Source: Isoetes taiwanensis (taxonomy: Eukaryota; Streptophyta; Lycopodiopsida; Isoetales; Isoetaceae). From it: 64,000 bases of DNA. The stretch's first letter is position 1, and every line of letters starts with the position of its first letter. A program made the translations under genes and the position numbers. This document shows positions 33,750 through 44,860 of the stretch, piece by piece. The notes beneath the pieces are model-generated. The model ran no database searches. It was not told the origin of the DNA and was given only the letters and a program-made list of their open reading frames with translations. The stretch covers positions 8,603,132 to 8,667,131 of the forward strand of contig JAJEKV010000011.1 of the NCBI GenBank assembly GCA_021234155.1, in the 5' to 3' direction.

Positions 33750-36290
33750 ATTCTTTCAAAGCCCTTCAAGAAAGGCCCACAACAATGTCAAATTGAAGCC
33801 CAACCTCATTAATTTGTTGATGGACACGTCTATCTTGATGTATGGCACCTAGATTTGTACATTTTTCAAGATGCAGAAGAAAGTAAAATTTTTAGGATGC
33901 TGTTGGTGTTCATGTAAGATCAATACCTTATTTGACCATTCCAACGACCTGTTACATTTCATTTCTTAAGGTGATAGCATGGCAATTTGCTTAAAACTTA
34001 CATGCATTATTCGTACAATTCATGTCCCTCTCATATCTCTCTATGCAACATTACATATATGCATACATCCTTGTAAGAGACACCAAAATTGCTAAGAGTT
34101 GCAATAGGAATCAGGTCTTCGCCCTGGAGGATGTAGCTAATGTATAGTCTATAGGGCATGTGCATGCACAGGGTTAACGAAAAAGGTCCTTATATGGTTA
34201 AAATACTAAAAAATATCCCCTTAATAGGAAAATTTTAGAAACTCTAGGTACACTCCCTACCATATATGTACACTGAGTTCTATAAATTCCTCCAAATCCC
34301 CTACTATATTTGTACAATAAATTATCTAAATTCAGCCATACCCCTACCATATTTCTATAATCAGTTTCATAAATTTAGACAGTCCTTATTCTACACACCT
34401 TTAAGGTGCTGCTACAAGCCTATCCACAAATGCTCTTGATCAATTGTATAGGGGTTTTGTATATAGTTGACTATTTGATTGACCAGGTTGAGTTTAGGAT
34501 TTAATCCGCATTTAACTTGGGGAGAAGGGACAATCGTAACTATTAGCTTATCAAGTGAACCATTAGCTTATTTATTGCCATGTAAATTGGTCGGTTCTTG
34601 AACCTAAAAGGAAAGTTAATACATGGTCCTACACATGTTGGAACAACCTATAGACATTTCAAGAGCTGCATTACAGTTATGTTAAAAAGACACACATAAT
34701 GGCCCTTTTCTGCAGGGTAGTTCTGGTGACGCTTGACACTAAGGTTTGTAATGCATTTTATTCCTATAGGAATTTTTTAAGTCCTTATATAGAGGTGCAT
34801 GGAGCTACAAATCTTGGATCTAAAGTACCCAAGATGGTCTTTAAAATAATACAAAGGATTGGAATTTTAAAACCATATAATGGGATGAACGTGAGCCAAG
34901 TTTGCCACATTGATCCTTTGCAGTTTCTTCTAAGTCATAAGGGCTAGACGAATTGTTTAAGCTATTTTGTATGAGCAACAATGGCTAAAAATATCACCAA
35001 TATGAGGTTTTATTCCAGCAAAGCCTGCTATATTTTGTTCCATCGTTGTTCCGATGGCAGAACCTTGATAACATTTATTAAGAGTACCATGCTTCAGGGA
35101 CCATTCTATTTAAACTGTGGTAACGGAAAATTTCTCTGCGTATCTATGTTGCACTCGATCTTTTCGTTTCAGAGTCTGAAATGTTGATTTTGTTGCAGTG
35201 AATAAAAAGCGTGGTTGCAACTATGCTAAGGCTTCCTATTCTGCTGCTGCTGGGTGTTCTCAAATACAAATGATTGCGTAAATGTCTGCATGGGATACTC
35301 TTGCATGTCCTTGTGGGTATGGCTACTCTTGAAATCATCCACGTCACCATATGATTGTGCAACCATTGTGTCTAGTCAACATTGAAGTCAATATGCAAGT
35401 CAATGTCATGTGGCACTTTAGATTGAAATGACCACCCATCACTACTGCTACATTCAAACCAACACATGTATGTTACCATGATGCCATATTACCACGAACT
35501 GCTACCCTCAGATAAGAAGAAGAACTAGAGGGAATTGAACCCTCCTGTACAAGGCGTTCCCACAATACTTTGTGCAGCATAATGTAGGGCACAACTAGGA
35601 CAAGTCGGGACAAGCAATATGCCCAAGGCAACAATAGCAGTTTAACAACCAATAAAACCACCCCTGCTAATCTAATCTATCCATACTCAGACATAACAGT
35701 GGCAGAAAGAATGAAAATCTTAAGAACCAAACCAGAAACCCAAAGATAAAAGAGAAGTTGTCGCCAAGCCAGCTGCAAATATATTTGGGGTGAAGCTTTA
35801 CCTGGTTCTTTGTCGAATGAACCTCTACCTGCTTCTTTGCCATACCTGCCAGATCCTGAAGCAATTTAAATAGAATTTCTTTAGATTTCAATCACATTCC
35901 ATGACATTACTCTCATACAATTCAGATGAGGCAAACCCTAGCAAGCCCAGGCATAAGATGCAAGCCCAGGCACATTACCATCCCACTTTGAAAACCCTGC
36001 TGCCTGACCTGAAAAGAAGATTGGGATATTACCGAGGTGTGTTTTGAGGTTAACAAAAGAGTGCATTAAAACATGCAGAAAACGTGGCAGTAGATTCCCT
36101 GATGCCATCTTCAGTGCCAGCAACCAATGCTGAAACAAAAAGAGAAAAATGTGTAACCTCACAAGGCAGCATATGCAACTTACGAGGCAAAGTGTAACCA
36201 CCGATGAAATGAAACATGATCCGTGGTAATCGTCAACTTGTTCATTAAAGTTAAAAATAAGCACCAAAGGCATCACAAACAAACGAAAAG
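33750..36290. other. AT-rich intergenic DNA
   Basis: No recognisable gene. Short frames at 34699-34947, 34981-35187 and several on the minus strand from 35,144 to 36,282 lack known motifs. The minus strand at 35,500-35,560 has a tRNA T-arm-like GAGGGTTCAATTCCCTC but no matching A box or acceptor stem. Confidence 0.5.
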
Positions 36291-36295
36291 TACAT

Positions 36296-36436
36296 TTACC
36301 TCCAAAGCTTCTTCAAGGACATATTTTTCTCTGTTTCTTTCTCGATAACCTTTGCTACTGTCGTTTCAAAATCTTCTTGCATAACATGAACACATCGTTC
36401 CCGCAATGCAAACATTCCTGCCTCTCTGCATACAGC
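36296..36436 (-). pseudogene. RPT6: 26S proteasome ATPase RPT6, C-terminal exon
   Basis: After an acceptor-like TTGATCAG, the minus frame reads [20 protein letters not shown], then [18 protein letters not shown] and MSLKKLWR with a stop. This is the C-terminal end of regulatory subunit 8 (RPT6/PSMC5) almost residue for residue, including the closing LKKLW. RPT6 is one of six AAA ATPases that unfold substrates at the base of the 19S particle. The final residue is Arg where Lys is usual, and Cys and Met replace family residues in ERRVHVTQ. I find no Walker motifs upstream, so this is probably an isolated exon, although a very long intron cannot be excluded. Confidence 0.8.
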
Positions 36437-37127
36437 CTGATCAATATAGAAATGGGATGCGTAGGTCATAGCAATCATTTCCAGAACATTGCAGGATGTA
36501 AATATTACCTTCACTCGAAACCTGGTGCTCCATTCATCTTTTCAACTATCTTCTTTAGATAAATGCCCACGCATGAGATTCATCTTTCTTGAATGCATTT
36601 TTAGAATATCAAACTGAGACTGTCATTCAAGCCACCATGCCATTAGTACATCTTTAAATGGACTTCTGCACAAATGTAATAAATACCTCTGGATTTGAAA
36701 ACTCTATTTTATAGTCTATTCTCTGTAGCTGCAATAACACTTGATCTAGAATATCATATCCTATTTGTAGCCATCAAAACCTGCAAATGCCACATGATTT
36801 ATCAAAAGCTCCAAAAGGTACCAAGTATCTCTAAGAAAATTTCACTTAAATGCCCAAAGGATAACCATACTATAACCAGTCATTTGACATTAAACTGTAG
36901 ATAGAAGGTACAGCCATCAGCAACTAAATCAATTCTACAAACTTGGTGGCCACATATAATATAGTCAGCACCATGCTGTAATGTTCGAGACTTGCTCGCA
37001 TCACAAGCTTGGAGACGAGTAATAAGGTCTACACACCTTAATTCTTGCTTCCTTTTATATCACAAGAATAATAATTATATATGAAATAAACAAAACAAAT
37101 TATGTCACCTTGATTTTATTTGATGCC

Positions 37128-37424
37128 TCAAAACCATCTACTTGACTCAACAGCCCCAGCAGGTACGTTGAACTCTAGAATATTAAATGCCGGAAGGGCC
37201 AAACCATGTGTGATTGCACCAATGCTTCCAATGGCCATAAGAAGAGAATCAAAATTATCTGCATATGGTTCCCAATCGTTTGTGGCAGGGTTGCACTTAT
37301 TGTGCACTGCACTAAAACAGCTGTTCAAATCATCTTCCTTTAGATGAAAAGCAGAATTACCAAGACTCTTCCACCTTGATGAAGCCGGTTCTAGTCTGCC
37401 ATAAAACAACAAAAAAGAAAGCAT
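37128..37424 (-). pseudogene. ABCB-like transporter N-terminal exon
   Basis: Residues 53-86 of a 98-codon minus frame read PYADNFDSLLMAIGSIGAIT, then HGLALPAFNILEFNV. This resembles the start of the first transmembrane domain of ABCB/MDR transporters (F-AD-D-LM-GSIGA-HG--LP-F). Such proteins pump hydrophobic compounds or auxin across the plasma membrane. Nothing else of the roughly 1,200-residue protein is seen. Residues 1-50 may be untranslated or unrelated. It lies on the same strand as the RPT6 exon, less than 1 kb upstream of it. Confidence 0.5.
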
Positions 37425-37429
37425 GAATC

Positions 37430-37980
37430 AAGAACTGATCTCTTACATCTGGGGAAACAGAGGTTTTAGGATTTGCCCTGTCTATACATTTGTACATTTA
37501 TTCTAAATAAAAACACTAGGATTCGTAATCCCTCATAGTGTGATGTTGCCCTAATTCCACCATAGCCAAATCTTATAATAATCGGTCTCCACAGAGTCAT
37601 CTCCGTTAACAATCCCTTCGTCGGTGTGTAAAATCTGCAGAAAGGTTGAGAGATTAAGGGAAGAAAGAAAAGATACAAAGGGGATAAGAAAATACCAGAG
37701 GGGAGGCCTCAAGTTCGCGCAGTTTAGCATGTTCGGGGATGTCGGATTGAGATGGCCACTCCAAATTTTGAGAAGAAGGTTCACTGCGGGAAGGCTTTGG
37801 GGGCCAGGGCAAGAATGAGGAAAATGCCCACCAGTCGTGGGTTGGCCTCCAGTGCAAAATTTCCTAAAACAGACTCTTGCTTCTCACACGCCGCAGAAAA
37901 ACGCAATAGAAAGCCTGCTACATCAGTTCAGACCAGTCCGGTGCCATCGCCAGTTCTGGCAGCTGCTCAGGGGTCGAAGC
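37430..37980. other. Unassigned DNA between ABCB-like exon and leader repeat
   Basis: Minus-strand frames (37551-37784, 37654-37857) are short and have no recognised domain. The segment could be the 5' part of the transcript that begins in the leader repeat. Confidence 0.4.
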
Positions 37981-37981
37981 G

Positions 37982-38182
37982 AGATGTGTTCTTATTCATC
38001 AGATGGAGCTGCCAGTTACCCGGTTAGAACATGCGCCATCCAAAGTGAACCTGACCGAGAGTTTACAGGGCACAATAGGTTTAGAGCAGTCACCAACATA
38101 TCTTGGGTATATTCCAGCATATACTCAGGATATGCCATAAACCCACATAAACAAGGGTTTGCCCCCTAGGGGCAACCCAAAA
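37982..38182 (-). repeat. Shared leader repeat, copy 2
   Basis: This matches 4521-4750 with indels, including the CTGACCGAGAGTTTACAGG word, the CATATCTTGGG palindrome area and the GGGTTTGCCCC/GGGGCAACCC hairpin at about 38,156-38,176. The minus-strand ATG at 37997-37999 is at the same place as in copy 1 but is followed by a different sequence with an early stop. Confidence 0.7.
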
Positions 38183-38589
38183 AAATATACCTGTGTTTTA
38201 ACTTCGGCCATATTGGTTGCCGTTGCCTCCATTTTTAGCTGAAAATCCTCTGTACCAGTCTTGTTTGATCTCTGCAATCATTCATCGAGCTCCTCGATCG
38301 GCTTTGCTTTAGTCCAGAGACAAAAATGACCTAAAACTTTGTGTGTTCATGCGGTCGTCGTTTACTCTAGAAACCCTAGGGTAAAGACCTTTGCAAATAT
38401 TTTTTAACAATGTTGCTAGAAAAATAACCATCACAAAACCTTAACAAAACATTGCAGGCCATTACACCCTTATTGTAATCTTTGATGTCTATAAGACACG
38501 TCCCCCTTTGCCAAGTTAAAAATCCTCAAATTTTCTCAAAAGAATACGACAAGCTAGTTCTATTCCCCGTAAACCAAATCGATGGGTAG

Positions 38590-39480
38590 ATCTCTTTGGT
38601 CCCCACCATTGTAATGGCCACAGATCAGTTGTCATTTTAACTCCATTCACTACCTAAGGGTCCACCATACTAGACCATACATGCAACCATGGGCAACTTT
38701 CATGCCATTGTTGCAAGTCATTAACAAAATATTATTCTAACCTTTTATGCCTATAGAATAAATTATCCAGAAGTATTCTCAAAGGAATACCACGAGCCAT
38801 TTCTCTGCCCAGTAAATTAACACCATTCAATGGGCCAAGGGGGGTTCACTCAATGGTCACGTACGTACCAACTGAGTGAACTTTTAGGGGTTTTTTATTG
38901 CCTTGGTCGTAGGTATACGGTCGGGAGCTCATACGGGCGGGAAGGAGAGATTCCGTAGATGATCGATTTGGGGAGCTGATCCATTTGACGGAAAAAGGTA
39001 CAAAGTCGGAAAGGGATTATATAAATTTGGCACAAAAGGTACACAAAAGGTACAAAAGTCGGAAAGGGATTATATAATTTGGCACAAAGGGTCTTCACAA
39101 AAGGTACAAAGTCGGAAAGGGATTATATAATTTGGCACAATCAATCGTAAATCTACGGATAGGGTCTATATTGTATGTTAGTTCGAAAAACCGTATGGTA
39201 TGGGTTTTTCTACTCCAAAAAGCCGTATACAGGGGTTTTTCTATGACCCCTCGAACGCAGATGCCATCTGTCCATATATAGAGGTGCACCCCCCGGGCAA
39301 TGGGCTAGACGCCTTGGTCACCAGTAAATTAACACCATTCAATGGGCTAGACGCCTTGGTCACCACCATTGTACTGGCTACAAATCAGTAGATGTGTTGA
39401 CGCAATTCAATACCATGGGTCCACCACTTGGCAATAATCCACCTTTTTTCTATTACAAGAGTAAAAATTAGAACTAGCCC
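38590..39480. repeat. Duplicated segment with internal 50-bp tandem repeats
   Basis: A unit containing CCACCATTGTA-TGGC and GCAACCATGGGCAAC occurs at about 38,600-38,720 and again at 39,360-39,510. Between them, three copies of a unit with GTCGGAAAGGGATTATATAA and TTTGGCACAA lie at about 38,996-39,033, 39,048-39,090 and 39,103-39,140. CAGTAAATTAACACCATTCA occurs at 38,811 and 39,324. No gene is present. Confidence 0.6.
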
Positions 39481-39592
39481 CTACTTGCAACCATGGGCAA
39501 CCTACATGCCATGCCTCTTTTGTCCAAGAACAATGGACTATATAAAGGGGTGAAAGCCTATCAAGCTTTAGTAAAATGCAGCAAACTGCACT

Positions 39593-40664
39593 CTAGGGCA
39601 TATTGCCTATAATCGCATCGATCCGAGACATCGGATCGCCATTCTAGAATGGGACGAGCATGCATGTCATGCATGCATGCGGGCGGCGCATGCCCGTTTT
39701 GGGTTGGGAGTTCGCTATTTCGGTAGCGTTTACGCATCCACGTCTCATCGCTTCTTCCTCTTCTCTCAGTACTTTATTCTCTTTGAATTGTTTCCGAGGC
39801 GGGGAGGGGCTTCTTCCCGCCCTGGTTTAATAATTTGGCATATCTTTCTTGCTATCCTTTATGGCCTTTGGCCTCGCCCCTGTGACCTCGCCCTTGATCC
39901 TAGTTTGTAAGGAAGTTCTACGGTAGTGGCGCTTTGTTGGTTTCTTGCGAGTCCCATTCTAGAATCGCATCGATCGAGACATCGGATCGCCATTCTAGAA
40001 TGGGACGAGCATGCATGTCATGCATGCATGCGGGGCGATGCCCCGTTTTGGGTTGGGAGTTCGCTATTTCAGCGTTTCGCATCCACGTCTCATCGGTAGC
40101 TTCCTCTTCTCTCGCCAGCACCTTATTCTCTTTGAACCCACCCTCCCCCCTTCTTTGTTTATTGTACAAGTTCTTTTATCATGTTTTTCACCCACCCGGG
40201 TGATGCTTTTTCCACCCGCGGGTGATGCTATTCTCCGGTATGTTTTCGTTTGTTGTGTTGGTGATGTGCGTGCGGGGTTGGCGGCGGCATCCGTTTCGAC
40301 TTCTCCATGCGGGGGGTTTTGGGAGCGATTCTATGCCTTACGCTTGTCTAAGCCCCTTGTCGAAGGCTTATCACTAGGGTTTTTCCTCGAAAACCCGAAG
40401 GGGGTTTTTTTAATCCCGGTGATAAGCTTTTTCGGCAGTACATCAGCCACTCATCTATTAGCATTGTATTTGTTTTGGGGTCCAAATGATATAATTGGAT
40501 TTTCCCTTTATTTTTCGTGGGTAGTTCGCATGTGTGCGGCTACCCACTGTCCACCATTGTAGAAAATCTGCTGAGATGAATGAGAAGCCTATCTATCGGG
40601 CGCTTTGTTGGTTTCTTGCGAGTCCCATTCTAGAATACTAAATCTAGGGCATATTGCCTATAAT
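39593..40664 (+). mobile_element. Dimeric SINE-like element with 21-bp target duplication
   Basis: A perfect 21-bp direct repeat (39593-39613 and 40644-40664, around GGGCATATTGCC) flanks an insert 39614-40643. The insert is a head-to-tail dimer: unit 1 39614-39965 and unit 2 39966-40643. Both start with the hairpin CGATCCGA/TCGGATCG, palindrome CCATTCTAGAATGG and a GCATGCATG palindrome, and both end in GCTTTGTTGGTTTCTTGCGA then CCCATTCTAGAAT. Unit 2 contains GGGGGTTTTTTTAATCCCGG (about 40,400), the LINE A 3'-UTR box, while the head equals the LINE A 5' head at 18.2 kb. It therefore looks like an internally deleted LINE mobilised in trans. It encodes no protein I recognise. Confidence 0.85.
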
Positions 40665-41100
40665 ACTAAATCACTGTAGCAGCGAGCCACTGCTTAATGC
40701 GGGGGATGCCCTTGCATTTAATTAATTATTTATCCAATCAGCTGGCTAATTTCCTACCAAAGGTGTGCCAATTACTATAGAGCCAACTTATTAGTTCACC
40801 AGAGTGGTGTCTGAGGCAATTGCTATTGGGCATAAAGCACAGGCAACATATGCTATATTCAGAAGAGTCTAGGAATGTTTAGACTAGACCAAGCAACTTA
40901 AGTAGAATAGATCCAGTGTTAAATTTGATATATATATATATAAATATATATATGCAAAAATCCCTACCTCCAACCGGAAGGCAAGGAAGAACCCTAGGAC
41001 ATGCAGGGACAGGAGGACCCCTATATTCTAGGGGGACCCTATATTCTAGGGATCCCCCTGCCAACTATGCTAGTTCAACAAAGATCCTGTAAATTAGACT
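40665..41100. other. Intergenic DNA with AT microsatellite
   Basis: A TATATATA run lies at 40,929-40,952, and a duplicated CCTATATTCTAGGG at about 41,020-41,050. No gene. Confidence 0.55.
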
Positions 41101-41108
41101 GCAGCAAA

Positions 41109-41315
41109 TTACCTGAGAGCATTGAGCTCGTTGAACAGGATTGAGAGGTCAAACTTAATTCCTGGAAAGGTCCCATGTTTCAATGCTTTGTAAACAGTAT
41201 ACCAGATATCATTGGGTTTGAAACCCTTGTCGATGAAAGTCTGTATCAGCTGCTGCAGGTCCAAAGCCGCCTTGCCCGGGTCATTATGAACATATAAATA
41301 TTGACTCAAAGGCAC
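41109..41315 (-). pseudogene. Unidentified exon-like segment
   Basis: The minus frame reads LDLQQLIQTFIDKGFKPND, then IKFDLSILFNELNALR, and ends at CTCAG followed by GTAATT, a good splice donor. Amino-acid composition is gene-like. I do not recognise the family. Confidence 0.3.
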
Positions 41316-41640
41316 TGGTCAGCCATCTATATGTTCCCTTATGAGCTTTGTAAATAGCAAATAGATATGGTAATGCAAGCCCTTGATTGCCATTATGGTC
41401 CTACGGCATGACTTATGCTTGATTAATTCTCCTTTCCGAAGACAAGACGATTAATTATCCTTTCCAAAGACAAGACGACATTGTACGATTTACCTCGTCT
41501 AACTATTCGACATGTTTGAAATAGATTGTAAAACGTTTCATATCTACATGCATATGAGCATTCCTTGTTCCTTTGGTATGTATGAAGTCATGCAACTTCT
41601 AAAAATAAGTCTGGAAACCGGTAATGTTAACCTAAAGCTA

Positions 41641-42131
41641 ACAAATCCATGTCAGACATTCTGACGAATATTTTGATGAATATACTGACGAAAAGAATCG
41701 TCAGAACATTCGTCAGAAGTTTCGTCAGATTAATCGTCAGAAATATTCGTCACATTATTCGCCGATTTTTGCGCCGATTAATCGCCAAAAATATTCGCCG
41801 ATTTTTTCGTCAAATTTTAAGGCAAAAAATTTCGTCCGTTTTTCACAAATTTTGCATCATTTTATTCGCCGACTTTTGCGTCGATTAATCGCAAAAAATA
41901 TTCACGATTTTTTCGTCAAATTTTGGCGCCACAAATTTCACAGTTTTTCACGATTTTAAGGCCATTTTATTCGTCAAACTTTTCGTCAGAAAATCAGAAT
42001 TTTCGTCAGAACTTTTCGTTAGTTTTTGCGTCAAGATTTTGGCCATAAAATTGGCCGATTCTCACCGAAAACACATAAGATTATTCTCGGACGTATTTTC
42101 CGACGTATGAGTAATGCATTCTCTTGTAGTG
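41641..42131 (+). mobile_element. CACTA-type right terminus with subterminal repeats
   Basis: About 470 bp of TTCGTCAGAA, ATTCGCCGATTTT and TTTTCGTCA words end in GCATTCTCTTGTAGTG. The last 15 bases equal the terminus at 9881-9895, and the inner words equal those at 18,351-18,690. The left end is not identified. The terminus abuts the LINE/SINE head piece at 42,131, so this transposon inserted into that piece. Confidence 0.6.
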
Positions 42132-42410
42132 AGAAGAGCCAAGGCCGAGAAAGGATATGCCACAGCATGAAAGAAACGCCAATTATTAAACCAAGGTGGA
42201 GAAGCCCTCCCCCGCACGGAATCAAAGAAAATAGAATAAGGTAATGCCGAGAGAGAAGAGGAAGCGCCGATGAGACGCTGATGCGTAACCACGCCCCTAA
42301 AATAGCTAACTCCCCAACCAGAAAGGGCATGCGCCGCATGCATGCATGCAAGACATGCATGCTCACCCCATTCTAGAATGGCGATCCGATGTCTCGGATC
42401 GATGGGATTA
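42132..42410 (-). mobile_element. SINE-like / LINE head fragment
   Basis: On the minus strand this matches unit 1 of the dimer at 39.6 kb: the CGATCCGA hairpin, CCATTCTAGAATGG, the GCATGCATG palindrome, GTTGGGGAGTTAGCTATTTT, GCGTCTCATCGG, then TGGTTTAATAATTGG. It is cut at 42,131 by the CACTA terminus. Confidence 0.75.
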
Positions 42411-43980
42411 TCAGTTAGGCTTTTATGCGGCAAAGACCAAACAAGCAATAACACCTCAACATCTCATCAAGCCCGATGGTAACATAGGTACAAAATCTCT
42501 TCCAACTCAAATAACTCATCGTCACCATCCGCAACATTCCAAAAGCATCCCAAAATATCTGAACAGAAAATGCCTACAAATAGCAAGAGAAGTTCATCCA
42601 TTCAACATCGCAAATTCCAAGGCAAATGCGAGGAAAGGGTAATGTGGATCTTATTTAGTAAATACTGAGAAGGAAAACTTGGGGACATAAATATTTCGAA
42701 GAATGCTTATTACATCCACAAAATGCCCAAGTCCTATACATACAGCAAGATAGTTAATGTATGGGTATATAGATCACGGCAAGAGTAATCTCGTCGAAAC
42801 AAAGCAAGGGTATCCAAAAAGGGTATCAATATAGAACTACAGTTGTGAAAAACATTTGTAAACAATACTGAAATGACCAAAGGATGCAAGAGACTCAAAC
42901 TGGCAGAAGCAAACTCTGCTCAAATATGGTAATTTATCCGACTCCAAGATTTTGTAGAGTTGTGAAAGGAATCAAGCAAGGGAAACAAAAGATAAACTCA
43001 CCTAAGGTTGTAATTCCTATGACCATCTTGCACCAACAAATATAGGGCTCTACTGTCTGACAAAATCTTGCACGTTATCCAACTAAAATACTTAAAATAG
43101 GTAGATACAAATGAAAATCTTTGGAAGCTACGCATAGGGTCAAGAATGAAATTATTGGCACATATGGCAGAATCTCTTGCTATCTATCCTCTAAATACCA
43201 AAGGTTCCATCAACGGTTCCATCTCCTGCTCAAAGAGAAGTCCATAGCCACGTCATCATAAAAGGAATTATCAATATTAGGAGGCCTTCAAAACTTACAG
43301 ATTATTTTATAGGCCTTCCAAAATACATAATGTACAGAAAACATTACCAACTTGACAAGTGTAATCCCCACCTTCACCTCCACCATGTGGCAAAAATAAT
43401 TTGTCAAAACACATAAAGTAGAGAAAATTGGAAAATAACTCATAGCAAGATATGCTAGCAAATAAGAGATATGTCTTAAGAAGCTATGGCCGAGGCAAAT
43501 TTATGTTAAGAAAATGCAAGTATCAAAGTAATCACAACACTTATTACGCTGGAAAGAAAAGGGGGCAAGTAAGAATGCTTATTAGGAATGGTCATCAATC
43601 TCTGTACCAGTACTTCAGATAAAAAGGTTATGCTTGACAGACCACAGATTTGATTCACCATCATTCTTGAAACAACTCAGCCAATTCAGCCAATGATCGG
43701 TTCTTAACTTGATGATGCACCACAAACTCCAAGCATGTCCATACCAATGACTAATGACTGCCTCCCAACTCGAGAATCAAAACTTGGACAAGGTATGAAC
43801 ACAAATAACGCACCGAGCTTGCTCCAATGGTACTAAGATGGAGAACAATGGAATCCTCAAGTCCCATTTGACCTCCTACAATGCTTTCTGCTCTAGAAGG
43901 TGGATCTTATTACCAACATGCATGCCCACCCTGATTATGCAGCCTTCCTTGAGTTTTATACTCAAGAGATGCTCCATATT
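42411..43980. other. AT-rich intergenic DNA
   Basis: No gene, RNA or repeat supported; ORFs are short and featureless. Confidence 0.55.
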
Positions 43981-43991
43981 CCTCTAGTAGA

Positions 43992-44225
43992 GTGGCCAAC
44001 ACAGTGACATTGACACAAACTGCAAATATCCAGGGGATACTTAAAAGGTTTCCAATGTTAAACTGTAAGATTGTTGAAACTCCATTTGTTCCAGACCATA
44101 GGATCTCAGCAAGTATGTCACCATGTTCAGAAAAAGATGAGGCAGAAATGGTAAATATTCCTTATAGAAAACTCTTAGGTTATTTGCTGCAAATTGTAAT
44201 CGACCAGACATTGCTTTCTCTGTAA
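43992..44225 (+). pseudogene. Ty1/copia reverse transcriptase C-terminal fragment
   Basis: The frame reads TLTQTANIQGILKRFPMLNC, then VETPFVPDHRISASMSP, then VNIPYRKLLGYLLQIVIDQT. This follows the copia order LSQ-Y---L-RF-M---K-V-TP-----L then VPY---VGSL-Y----RPD. Only about 78 residues remain, and the surroundings show no LTR pair. Confidence 0.75.
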
Positions 44226-44227
44226 AT

Positions 44228-44860
44228 TTACATAGCAGATATGCAAATAACCCAGGGATAGTGGTAAATAAGGGGGTTTTCGCCTATATATAAGTGAATC
44301 CCCTGAGCTTCGTATAACCACGGAATGATGGCTACTTGGACATATTCTAAACGAGGTGCACCCTGGACTACCACAATCGTCGGATTCGTCGATCCTAGGA
44401 CCCAGATTGTATGTTGGGGCCTGTGGGCACCTCTCGTCTCACTTATAGTCATTTATGATTGGAGGTGCCTAAGATTTTGAAATATGAAATACGATTTCGC
44501 CTAAGGTTTTGAGGGAATATCAAACATACGGCTTTGCCTAAGATTTTAGAATATAAAATACGGGGGCTCGAACCTCTATCAAAATAACTCAATGTCCTAA
44601 TAAGACTACTTTAACCATTATACATGGTCTATGGTTTCAGGAATTGTTATTTTTACATCAATATCAAATCCCCTTGGAACCCCCTGTTATTTTACTACAT
44701 ATTATATTGCAATAGCAACAATGTCCATTTTACGACAACATATCGTGTATGTTTGTCATTAATTGTTAAATTCGAATATTTTTGGGGGATCATGCTCTTA
44801 TGTGCATTAACTTAGATGTATTTGATTGCCTTTTGCATATATGTCTGTCATTGCCTTCCC
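44228..44860. other. Intergenic DNA with a 70-bp spaced repeat
   Basis: CCTAAGATTTTGAAATATGA at about 44,468 is repeated with changes at about 44,538 (CCTAAGATTTTAGAATATAA), each followed by AAATACG. No gene. Confidence 0.5.

Noticed and set aside
35520-35575. tRNA-like T-arm GAGGGTTCAATTCCCTC on the minus strand
   Set aside because: A box, D arm, anticodon stem and acceptor stem could not be paired.
39614-39680. Possible hammerhead ribozyme in the palindromic head of the SINE-like units
   Set aside because: The stems are convincing but the core CUGANGA and GAAA motifs are absent; the nearby CCGATGAG lacks the invariant U.
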